A stretch of DNA of 53,254 bases from a virus: positions 1-53,254 of IMG/VR virus record IMGVR_UViG_3300048686_001049; one strand, written 5' to 3'. Every line of letters begins with the position of its first letter. Positions within the stretch are counted from its first letter, which is position 1. Both the position numbers and the translations under genes were made by a program. The notes beneath the pieces are model-generated. The model was given only the letters and a program-made list of their open reading frames with translations, ran no database searches and was not told the origin of the DNA. This document shows, in pieces, positions 9,861-18,926 of this stretch.

Positions 9861-12800
9861 ATGACGGGGAAGCCGTTTCGCAAAACAAGAATAATAATTT
9901 CAGACAAATTAATATCTGCTCACACCGAGGCTAAAGATACTGATTTTTCTGCACATTTTTTTAAAAATGCCGTTTCTGAATCAATGAGTTCACCTCGCCT
10001 TGACGCTGATTTAGCCATTAAAAGCTTGGGTTCAAGCATTGGTTCAAAGAAAAAGCCAACATACGACAATACGGACAATAAGACCCGAACCAATTCAGGC
10101 GGTGAGCCAGGAATGGTAGTTACCCCCAATGGCTATAGATACCAACCAAAAGAAAAAAATGGTCCAGGCAAAGAACTTGTTTTGTTTCCCTCACAGAAAA
10201 GTCGAGAGTCAAACGGAAAAACCAGTAATTTTGGCTGGCTTGATAGAAAAAATACAAGCAGCATAAAAAACTATATTCAGCATCAAAAAGAACAGCCTCA
10301 AATAAGAATTAGAAAGTTTAAAGTAAACCCTAAGACGGACGAAATTATTCCTGGTTCAGACATAGAGATGTCTCCGTTCCGCAAAGATAATAATTCAGAA
10401 AACAATATTTCTGAAAAAATGCTTCCAGGAAGAACTCTTGGGTCAAGAGGAACATCACTAATAGGTAGGGCTGCAGGAAAATTCGGCATAGTAAGGGATG
10501 CTTTAAACAAGTTCAGATGCCCGCCAGGAACCCCAGCCGCAAACCAATTTACGGACCACATGGGAAGCAATTGCTTTGGTCAGTCAGCAGGAGACTTAGT
10601 TGACTTTGCGATAGACGCTTTTCAAGCAGCCCGCAAAGCTTTCACTGAACCAAACTCTCGAGAAACATTATCTAAATTTTTCAAAGAAGCAGCCTATGAC
10701 GCCGACAATGGAAGATTTGGTTCCTTTTTTGCTCGGACAATGTGGCGCGATGCTGACGGAAACAAAATACGTAATTTACGTAAATGGAACTCAGAACTAA
10801 GAGAGGGTGAATACAAAATATTTGCGGGGGGCATGGCAAATGCACAACTCGAACTTGAAGCTCAAGATAATCGAATAGCAAATCTTCGCGACTTATTGGG
10901 AGTACCAAGCACCCCAGAAACAAGAAAAAACAACGACGACCTTCATGAAATATTTAGGATTTTAAAAGAAAGAGGAATGCTAAATGTAACCCTTGGCAGC
11001 CCAAATCCCCAAGAAGAAGGAGAGGGACAACGACCTACCCCTGAGCAAGTAGCTCAAGTGGTTGAAGCAAGACTCAGGGCAGTACCAGGATTTAGCGAGC
11101 TATCAAGAGAGCAGCAAGAAAGAGTCATTGCAAATGATATTGAAAGATTCTATGAAACGGAACGAGCTTTGTTGGAAGGGTTTTTAGATGAATACGTCAA
11201 AAATCCAGAACATATGGGAACTATCAAAAACCTTATTTATGAATACAAGACGTCGCCACCAGCTGAATTTTTAGATGAAGCGAGCTATAACGTAAATGTC
11301 ATAAATGGCCAAGCTATTGGTGAAATAAGAATTGATATTCCTTTCATAATGCATTCACAAGAAACAATGCTGCCTCAACTGGCAGACAATGAAAGACTAA
11401 GAATTGATGTTGTTGGCGCAAAAACTGATTCTGAAGCGGCTAAACATCTTGGCGATTTCTTACTAACTACTGCTCAGCATTCCAAGCAACATGCGGCAAC
11501 AGTCGAAGAAAGAGGGTTTGCGCGACACATAATCAAACACGAAATAGCACACTCAATTCAGGCCAGGGTGTTCTTTGATGAAGCCAAAAGACAAATTAAC
11601 GAAAATGGCTTCATATCAATTGGGGATAAAAAAATTGAAAGCCTAGATAAATTAACTGGTTCAGATTTGCTTAACCTCATGACCGAATCAGCTGATTCCA
11701 TTAATCTTGAACAACTCAGTAAGGCTTTATCAAGAACAGAAAATATTATGTTCATGGCCGGGGAATACCCTCGAGACTACATAGACAAAGGTCGCGAAAT
11801 CACGGCAATTGAAGCAACAGCAGAGCTTTGGGCTCTAAGAAACGCAGGGCTGATTTGGGGCGACGATGTTGATGCCGCCCTTGAGTGGATGGACAATAAA
11901 GCTGACGGACGAATCGGAGAAAAAAGGGTTCGCTCCGATATTGAAACAATGAGAATTGTTGAAGATTCATATTATCTAAGCCCTGGCGAGTCTTCTGCTC
12001 CTTGGTACGTACCAGAAGACCCAGTTGCCACAGCCGCGGCGAAAAAACGAGCAGAAAATAAAGCGCTTAAAGGTGCTATTGAAAAATTGGACCACGACAC
12101 AATTATTGATGAACTTGCGCAACTCGAATTTAAAAAAGATGAAATTAATTTAAAAATCAATGCCGCAAAAGCCATAGGCGAAGACGTTTCTGATTTAGAA
12201 AAACAATTATCAGAATTGAAGAATGATGAAAAAATTATTCGTTCTGTATGGAAAAAGAAATATGGTACCGGCTCCGAAGACGCTACGGCTCTCAAGCTAT
12301 TAATTAAAAAAAGAAGAGAAGAACATGGTGCATTTACGCCAGACGTTCTTGAATCAAAAATTCGTGACAAAAAAATAATGGCAGCAAAAGCCGATGCGGC
12401 GACTATAGACAGCTTAGATGAATTGGTGCAAATGATGGCGGCTTATGACTTGGACATAAGACTTGCAACCAGCGATAAAGACAAAGGATTAAAGCGTGAA
12501 GAAAGAAAGGCATACCTTAGTCGATACCGAGCACTCCTTGATAAATCCGGCGACTCTCGTAGTTGGGTTGAGCAAAAGCGTGAAATGGAAGAAAAAATAG
12601 ACAGAATTCTTAGGCCTACAAAAACTGCGCCACTCAAAAAACCCAAAACCCCAACAACCGACAAGCAAGCTACAGATGTGGGTAATAAAGCAAGAGAAGA
12701 AGCGCTACGCACAGCTACACCTAGACAAAGAATTGCAGTTTCAGAATTTTCTGACTCACAAACATCTTCAGTAGCTCAGTTGTTTGATGCAGAAAAAAGG

Positions 12801-15800
12801 GATTCAGCTCTTGCTGGCATGAAGGAAAGAAATCAAAGGCTAAAAAAACAAGGCCTCAAAATCGACCCTACATTGCGAGGTGAGGCGTCACCCGAAGAGC
12901 AAGTCGAAAATATTCTTATTCCAACAATGGAAATTATCGACAAATCCAGAATTGGTACAAACCTAGAAGTAGAGGCAGAAATTGAAGTAGATGTTAATGA
13001 CGTTACTGGGGAAATTTCGCTTTCGGAAATCACGCATGACTCATTTATAAGCGGACGTGTTTTATCTAAAAAAAATCCATTTTCTGTAGATTCAAAAATC
13101 AAACCTCCAGTTAATGGAAAACAAAAAAGAAAAATAATAATTCAAACCACCGAAGAAGATAGAGGTATATTCCCTCATTGGTCAATGGATGTTGACAAAG
13201 ATGATAAGCGCCCACAAAAGCTAGTTTTACCTCCAGGCAAGTTGAAAGTCGTAGAAATACGAGACGATGGAACAGTAGTCGCTCAAATATCTGAACAGAA
13301 AGATACTGAATCAGTATTAGATACCTTGGTCGCTGCTGATATTAAAGGAACCAGGTTTCGTTCAGTTGCCGACAGGTACATAGTTGAGCGTAGAGAAAAC
13401 AAAATTCCACGCGAACAAAAAAGACCACTAAAAGCGCAAGAAACCCAAGACCGAGGAATTCTCGCCACTCGAGAATTAAAGAGAAGAGGTGGACGTTTTG
13501 GTCAAGGTCTTGATGATGACGATATAGATGAATCGTCTTCAAAACTTTCTTCTGGCAAGATTCGTACCAGAAGCCAGGTCAAGTCGGAAAGAATTAAGAC
13601 AGAAAAAGAAAACATTGCAGACGTCAAGGCTGTTCTCACAGGTAATGAACCAACTAAATTCAAATCACTTTCTCGTGACTCCTTGGACCCAGAGGTGGCT
13701 GAATTAATTATAAAAAACGAGCCAGAACAAATCATCAAATTAGTCGAAGACGCTGCAGTTGAACTACATAACAGCATGGATAAAAGAACAAGAGTCAGAA
13801 TGAGAGAGTCCGAACTCAATAATTTTGTTTCTTCTGGTACTTACAATCCAAGATTGCAAGCAGAAACAGTTCTGGATTCAGAATCAAAGCCAAACAGCAG
13901 GCTAAAGCGCAGGATTAAGGACTTTAGGGATAAGGCAAAACAAGCTGCCGCCGCCCAGGGGGCCAAAGATGAATTTAAAAAATTAAAAGAAGCAAATCTA
14001 GGCAACGGCGAACTACATAAACTGGATGATGCGACATTAATGAGCAACCTTGGCCTAGAACGCTCAAAACAAAAAAGTGTTATTTCAGACAATCCAATAT
14101 ATAGAACAAACTCTGCCGAACAAGCGATTGCTTTGTTGGCTCTTGGCTATGAAGTAGAGGTTCCAGACAGAGCCGAACGAAAGATGGTCAAAAATGCAGC
14201 GCTACAAACCGAAAAAGAACTTAAAACTCTTGCCGGAGCAGAAGCTGACAGTCTTGGGTTATCTGGTGACGAAAAAGATAAATACATTAAAAATTTTATG
14301 GAAACGCATGATATAGACCTTTGTGGCTTATATGAGGTCGGACGAAATCTCTTTTGTAACGAAAACATTGGAGTCAATCGTGAACACATGCCACAGAGCG
14401 GAGGCCCCACTAAGGGAGCCAATTCACCAGCGATGAGGGCTTTAATATCTGGCCATGTTGGCGGTGAGTATAAAGATGCCTTTAACCCTTCTTTGTCCAA
14501 GGAAGATAAGGAACGATATTTGGCAATAGTAAAAAATCTGGGAAATCCTGACACGTTTGCGAGCGTTAGTGAAGAAGATAAAAAATGGGTATTCGATAAT
14601 ACTGTTTGGAGCAAAGTCGAGGTTGTGACAGAACCCGAATTGATAAAATTTCTAAAACAAGCCCTTCCTGGTGGAGAAGACTCAGTCGTCCGTAAGTCAA
14701 AAAATCCAGACGACCTTTTTGCATCACAAAAACAATTAAAAAATGCACAAATTGATAAGACTGCTGAAAACATTTACGACCAATACATGGCCGCCAGAGA
14801 CAAGTGGGGCAAGCCGGGGACTGAAGAATTTATTAAAAATCGTCAAAATTTTTTGGATTCAAAAGAGGCATGGTTTCAGGGGCCAATACTTACGTCAAGA
14901 GATGGGTATGTAGTTGACGGACATCATCGATGGGCTGGCATCAAAATGCTTAATGACCATTTGCCAGAAGATGAAAAAATTCAAGTTCAAGTAAACGAAT
15001 TGCAAACATCTATTTTTGAAGCCCTGACTTTAGCAAAAGTATTTCAAGAACATCTGGAAATTAAAGGAAAAACTGTAGGAAAAGTTGTTCCTTATGAGGA
15101 TGGCGAAACCAAGCCAATGTCCAAAGCAGATTTTGATGAACATATGGCGCTATTAAATAATCAGATAAAAGAAAAAATTCAAGAAATAAAAGACAAAAAC
15201 ATCTATCCAATTAAAGTCAAAAATCTTGCAGCCAATAACGAACTACGTTCTCCGGGTCTCAAAGATAGTCGCGACAGGTCTGTGCGAATATACGGCATGG
15301 AATGGAAGCCAGAATACTCAGAGAACCAGGCACTTGAAGCATCCAAGAAATGGGATGGGTGGGATGATGTTCCACTTACGGAAATTGATTTGTCATCAGA
15401 GATTCGTCCGACCGAATCCCACTTAAAAGGTTCAGCAATAGATAGCGTTGTTTCCGGCGAAGTTCCTTTTAGGGAGGGTTATCACCCGCATATCGTCATA
15501 GACGTTGATGGGAAAATGTATGTGTCTGATGGACACAATAGAGTTGCCATGAATCGTGCTTTAGGGAATCAGAAAATACAAGCACGAGTAGTCGACCTTC
15601 GAAAAGTTGATGCACCATGGGGGGCGGTAGACCCAAGTAAGAAAAATTACAAAGGCTACGACCTTGTCGACCCACCAAATCCTTTTCCAAAAGATGGCAC
15701 ATATCCGGTCGAGATAGTGGAGGCAGCTAAACAGCAACGAGAAAAGATAGAAAAAGTAGAAAAAGAAATTACGGAAACATTAATAGACCTTGCAGAAAAA

Positions 15801-17810
15801 CATGGTTCTGTCTTAATTGGCTTAAAACATAGATTGAAGTCGATTAAGTCTTTAGCAAGAAAAATTAATGACGAAAAGGGCAATCGCTCAGCGACTGAAG
15901 CCGCAGAAGAAATGTCTGATGTTGTGCGCTACACAGCAACATTTCCCCCAGAAAATTATGTTTCTGGAGCATCTGGGGTTATAGAAGATTTAAAAAAATC
16001 AGGCTACAACCTGACTGTAAAAAATTACTGGCAAGCAGGAGACCCGTATCAGGGTATAAATATTGCCGCCGTTCATCCAAATGGAACAAGATTTGAATTG
16101 CAATTTCACACACCACAGTCCGCTATTGATAAAGAAGCCATTCATGAGATTTATGATGAATACAAAGTCGCCACTGACCCCAAAAAACGTTTTCAACTAT
16201 ATAACAGAATGACAAGAATGGCAGAGAGAATAGCAATCCCTGCCGAAAAAGATAAACTTTATGAAATTGGCGAAATAAGAACTCAGGAATTTTCCCCGAC
16301 AAGAACCAAATCAGAAATTTCTAAATTGGTTACTAGGGATTTTAATAGATATTCAAATAACCAGCTGATTACCAGAAAATCAGGCCAAATTATTGACGCA
16401 GCAATGAGAAGGGCTGGATTTGATAAAGATATTCGGGAAAAAGTTAATTTTGCTGTTCTTTTAATTTCGTCCTACAACAAGAACAATCAACACAATACTT
16501 TTTCATATTTCGTAAAAGACCTAATTAAAAATACTGGACCAACTATTGCCAGAATATCGATACAAGAAGTAGCCAAAAAAGAAAGAATACCTCTAGAGGA
16601 ATTAAATAAAATTTTATCAACAATTGACCAACAAGAATTTAAAAACATATCTAGCCGTGAGGATAAAAATTCCAAACTAGCTTTTAATATTGCGTATAAA
16701 ATTTTAAACGAAATACGCAGTTCTGTTGATATGAGAAAAGCCGATTATGAAACCAAAACTGCAAAAAATGATTTAGAAATGGGTCAAAGATTTAAATTCA
16801 AAAAAGGGTCTTCTGCTGATAATTATCGATTAAAGTACGAAGAAGAAATAGGTATCCCAGCAGACACCCCAGCCGCGCTTCGTCCAGTAACTGGATATGT
16901 TGTAAATAAATCACATATTGAGGAAAAGAAAAAACGAGTACAAAAAACTGGCTCTGGGAATTATGGAGCTGACGCGATTTTCGAAATACAAGATAAAGAC
17001 GTCATAGGTGATGGACTTACCGCTTCTGGGGAAATAGAAGTAATTCTACGTCCAGAAACAGCGAACAGAGTTGCCTATGGCAGGGGCAACTCGTTTGACA
17101 CAAGACACCAGCCTGTGTTGCTTGACTCTACGGAAAGAGAAGATATCGTAAACGCAGTCACGGTTAGTGACGGATTGGGTAAGGATGACGAAAACCTTGA
17201 TGCCATGCTCCACTTACTCGGTTCATCAAAAGACAAAAACTATTCACATGTTGGTGCTAAAAGAGATTCAAATGGCAGAATGAAGCCGGTAGGAAAAATT
17301 GACCCGTCAGACGACAGGGAGCATGAAGTCTTTGAAGCGAACATTCTTGGTGGGTTCTCAAAAGATGAAGTTGAAGGAATTCATTATCCGTTTTCAAAAG
17401 TTGCAAAACTTGCAGAAAACGAAGACGTTTCGGATGTCGTAAATATTGAAATTCTTAAACCAAGGATGCAAAAACTTGGATTTACTTCAGACGAAATTCA
17501 ATATATATCAGTTGTGTCAAAACAATCACCTATCGTTACTCTAGGAGTTCAGAAATTAAAAGAATACAGAACTGCTCAAAAAATAAAGAAAAAGTATGAA
17601 TCAATGGGGATTGGTTATGTTAAATTTGCTCACCCAACTGGTATAAATATTGAAAATCCAAAGACATATAACAAAACTGCGAACGTTAACGATAGTCCTG
17701 AGCAAGTAATTAAGCAAAATATTTACTCAGAACTAGACGAAGCGTTAAGGGATATTGTAAAAAAAATGAGAAAAAACAAAACACGAGAACTTGTTGGTAA
17801 CCCAGAATGA
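9861..17810 (+). CDS. Giant polyvalent virion protein with zincin, two ParB-like domains and a RelA/SpoT-like domain
   Basis: 2649 aa; the ATG at 9861 follows AAAAGGGG at eight bases. In order: a Cys-bracketed module RCPPG...FTD...C (C220 to about C238) shared with the gene at 18913; a zincin motif HEIAH (560-564) with a downstream Glu-rich helix; coiled-coil Lys/Glu/Ala segments (about 730-900); a single LSSG site at residue 1229; a ParB-like nuclease motif VDGHHRW (1685-1691); a second one, SDGHNR (1889-1894); a RelA/SpoT-like nucleotidyltransferase region (SDVVRYT at 2019, FELQFHTPQS at 2078); and an unrecognised C-terminus with YGADAIFEI and IEVILRPETANR. This domain set matches polyvalent proteins that are thought to be injected with phage DNA. 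Catalytic activity of the Rel-like and ParB-like parts is not proven by the motifs alone. Its stop overlaps the next start (ATGA). Confidence 0.8.
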   Translation: MTGKPFRKTRIIISDKLISAHTEAKDTDFSAHFFKNAVSESMSSPRLDADLAIKSLGSSIGSKKKPTYDNTDNKTRTNSGGEPGMVVTPNGYRYQPKEKNGPGKELVLFPSQKSRESNGKTSNFGWLDRKNTSSIKNYIQHQKEQPQIRIRKFKVNPKTDEIIPGSDIEMSPFRKDNNSENNISEKMLPGRTLGSRGTSLIGRAAGKFGIVRDALNKFRCPPGTPAANQFTDHMGSNCFGQSAGDLVDFAIDAFQAARKAFTEPNSRETLSKFFKEAAYDADNGRFGSFFARTMWRDADGNKIRNLRKWNSELREGEYKIFAGGMANAQLELEAQDNRIANLRDLLGVPSTPETRKNNDDLHEIFRILKERGMLNVTLGSPNPQEEGEGQRPTPEQVAQVVEARLRAVPGFSELSREQQERVIANDIERFYETERALLEGFLDEYVKNPEHMGTIKNLIYEYKTSPPAEFLDEASYNVNVINGQAIGEIRIDIPFIMHSQETMLPQLADNERLRIDVVGAKTDSEAAKHLGDFLLTTAQHSKQHAATVEERGFARHIIKHEIAHSIQARVFFDEAKRQINENGFISIGDKKIESLDKLTGSDLLNLMTESADSINLEQLSKALSRTENIMFMAGEYPRDYIDKGREITAIEATAELWALRNAGLIWGDDVDAALEWMDNKADGRIGEKRVRSDIETMRIVEDSYYLSPGESSAPWYVPEDPVATAAAKKRAENKALKGAIEKLDHDTIIDELAQLEFKKDEINLKINAAKAIGEDVSDLEKQLSELKNDEKIIRSVWKKKYGTGSEDATALKLLIKKRREEHGAFTPDVLESKIRDKKIMAAKADAATIDSLDELVQMMAAYDLDIRLATSDKDKGLKREERKAYLSRYRALLDKSGDSRSWVEQKREMEEKIDRILRPTKTAPLKKPKTPTTDKQATDVGNKAREEALRTATPRQRIAVSEFSDSQTSSVAQLFDAEKRDSALAGMKERNQRLKKQGLKIDPTLRGEASPEEQVENILIPTMEIIDKSRIGTNLEVEAEIEVDVNDVTGEISLSEITHDSFISGRVLSKKNPFSVDSKIKPPVNGKQKRKIIIQTTEEDRGIFPHWSMDVDKDDKRPQKLVLPPGKLKVVEIRDDGTVVAQISEQKDTESVLDTLVAADIKGTRFRSVADRYIVERRENKIPREQKRPLKAQETQDRGILATRELKRRGGRFGQGLDDDDIDESSSKLSSGKIRTRSQVKSERIKTEKENIADVKAVLTGNEPTKFKSLSRDSLDPEVAELIIKNEPEQIIKLVEDAAVELHNSMDKRTRVRMRESELNNFVSSGTYNPRLQAETVLDSESKPNSRLKRRIKDFRDKAKQAAAAQGAKDEFKKLKEANLGNGELHKLDDATLMSNLGLERSKQKSVISDNPIYRTNSAEQAIALLALGYEVEVPDRAERKMVKNAALQTEKELKTLAGAEADSLGLSGDEKDKYIKNFMETHDIDLCGLYEVGRNLFCNENIGVNREHMPQSGGPTKGANSPAMRALISGHVGGEYKDAFNPSLSKEDKERYLAIVKNLGNPDTFASVSEEDKKWVFDNTVWSKVEVVTEPELIKFLKQALPGGEDSVVRKSKNPDDLFASQKQLKNAQIDKTAENIYDQYMAARDKWGKPGTEEFIKNRQNFLDSKEAWFQGPILTSRDGYVVDGHHRWAGIKMLNDHLPEDEKIQVQVNELQTSIFEALTLAKVFQEHLEIKGKTVGKVVPYEDGETKPMSKADFDEHMALLNNQIKEKIQEIKDKNIYPIKVKNLAANNELRSPGLKDSRDRSVRIYGMEWKPEYSENQALEASKKWDGWDDVPLTEIDLSSEIRPTESHLKGSAIDSVVSGEVPFREGYHPHIVIDVDGKMYVSDGHNRVAMNRALGNQKIQARVVDLRKVDAPWGAVDPSKKNYKGYDLVDPPNPFPKDGTYPVEIVEAAKQQREKIEKVEKEITETLIDLAEKHGSVLIGLKHRLKSIKSLARKINDEKGNRSATEAAEEMSDVVRYTATFPPENYVSGASGVIEDLKKSGYNLTVKNYWQAGDPYQGINIAAVHPNGTRFELQFHTPQSAIDKEAIHEIYDEYKVATDPKKRFQLYNRMTRMAERIAIPAEKDKLYEIGEIRTQEFSPTRTKSEISKLVTRDFNRYSNNQLITRKSGQIIDAAMRRAGFDKDIREKVNFAVLLISSYNKNNQHNTFSYFVKDLIKNTGPTIARISIQEVAKKERIPLEELNKILSTIDQQEFKNISSREDKNSKLAFNIAYKILNEIRSSVDMRKADYETKTAKNDLEMGQRFKFKKGSSADNYRLKYEEEIGIPADTPAALRPVTGYVVNKSHIEEKKKRVQKTGSGNYGADAIFEIQDKDVIGDGLTASGEIEVILRPETANRVAYGRGNSFDTRHQPVLLDSTEREDIVNAVTVSDGLGKDDENLDAMLHLLGSSKDKNYSHVGAKRDSNGRMKPVGKIDPSDDREHEVFEANILGGFSKDEVEGIHYPFSKVAKLAENEDVSDVVNIEILKPRMQKLGFTSDEIQYISVVSKQSPIVTLGVQKLKEYRTAQKIKKKYESMGIGYVKFAHPTGINIENPKTYNKTANVNDSPEQVIKQNIYSELDEALRDIVKKMRKNKTRELVGNPE

Positions 17811-18271
17811 AAGCAGTATTGGTCGGTGGAATAGAAGATGAAAAGCTCTATTACGTAATTGATTCTAAAGGCTCATCCAAAGATGGGGTATTGGTCGGTC
17901 CAGATGGTCATACCGTAATGATTAGATTTTTTTCCTGGGTATCCCAGAACCCAGGAATTAGAAAAATAAGAAACACAAAATTTCATCGTTTTTTATGGGA
18001 CTCCCCTATTGACCCCTCAAAAGGTAAATGGTTTGATGTTTTTATTGGGAAGAATACAGAGATTGACAAATCCATGCTGGATGGGGTTGTTGTCGTTACG
18101 GACATAAAGTCGTCTCAAAAAGTTATTAAAAAGAAAATTGACAACATTGAAAAATCTATGTCCACCAAGAAAGACCGAACAATGATACTCTCAGATAAGG
18201 CTTTATTTCGGCCCGAAGACGCACATCGGGCATGGCTCCTGATGAAGCTCTTTGATACTGGAGAAAATTAA
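17807..18271 (+). CDS. Unrecognised 154-aa protein, coupled to the giant gene
   Basis: The start overlaps the stop of the 9861 gene in an ATGA junction, a sign of translational coupling. The protein is mixed alpha/beta with YYVIDSKGSSKDGVLVGPDG near the N-terminus and a basic, helical C-terminal half (KKKIDNIEKS). I see no signal peptide, membrane span or known catalytic motif. Its place in an unbroken run of overlapping genes before the capsid gene suggests a structural or assembly role, but this is context only. Confidence 0.65.
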   Translation: MKAVLVGGIEDEKLYYVIDSKGSSKDGVLVGPDGHTVMIRFFSWVSQNPGIRKIRNTKFHRFLWDSPIDPSKGKWFDVFIGKNTEIDKSMLDGVVVVTDIKSSQKVIKKKIDNIEKSMSTKKDRTMILSDKALFRPEDAHRAWLLMKLFDTGEN

Positions 18272-18272
18272 A

Positions 18273-18926
18273 ATGAACGAAAACAACTTTTCTCAAAAAC
18301 TAGACCCTCTTGGGGGTATTCTCCCACAAGAGATAATTACAGGGGATATTCTTCGCGGCTACGGCCCGCGTAGGGGTAATTTGGAAAGACTTCTTCGATA
18401 TTGGCGACCGATAATGAAGAAGCCTGGCGGATTTCGTCGGTGCAGGGTCATACTTGCCGACCACCCAGAACTCTACCCCCTCAACAATATCTGCGCATGG
18501 CTGCATCATGAAACAACTGGTCTTTGGCCAAACGAAGGCTGTCATCATCCAGGCATGAAAAATTGTCGAGGTAAGTTGAAGAAAAGAAATTGGTCAAATG
18601 CTGATTTTTCTAGAAGATTAAGAAGTTTAGGAAACCCTAAGAAAAAAAATTTAGAATTTAACGAAGAAACTGATGATGTTTTCTTTCATGAATTTAAATC
18701 ATTGCCCCAAGATGAACTAACTCCAGTTGTAACTAATTTAGATATTGTCCACGGTATCGAAGTTTTGCGAGACTTTATCGAAATGGAAGAAAAATTCATA
18801 CAAGAACTTAGAAATGTAGATAATTGGGAAATACATGGTGAAGACGAGAATGGCCAAAAAATGATTATTGGGGCTTCCGAAAAGTCTTTAAATCAAGAAT
18901 GTTGTTCGCAAGATGATTTTATCTAA
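18273..18926 (+). CDS. Unrecognised 217-aa basic protein
   Basis: I place the start at the ATG at 18273 because GGAGAA lies seven bases upstream and the preceding gene stops at 18271; an in-frame start at 18252 would sit inside that gene. The N-terminal 120 residues look like a folded domain, with GYGPRRGNLERLLRYWRPI, then CRVILADHPELYP and WLHHETTGLWPNEGCHHPG, rich in Trp, His and Cys, possibly metal-binding. The C-terminal part is acidic. I do not recognise the family. It overlaps the next gene by 14 bases. Confidence 0.65.
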   Translation: MNENNFSQKLDPLGGILPQEIITGDILRGYGPRRGNLERLLRYWRPIMKKPGGFRRCRVILADHPELYPLNNICAWLHHETTGLWPNEGCHHPGMKNCRGKLKKRNWSNADFSRRLRSLGNPKKKNLEFNEETDDVFFHEFKSLPQDELTPVVTNLDIVHGIEVLRDFIEMEEKFIQELRNVDNWEIHGEDENGQKMIIGASEKSLNQECCSQDDFI

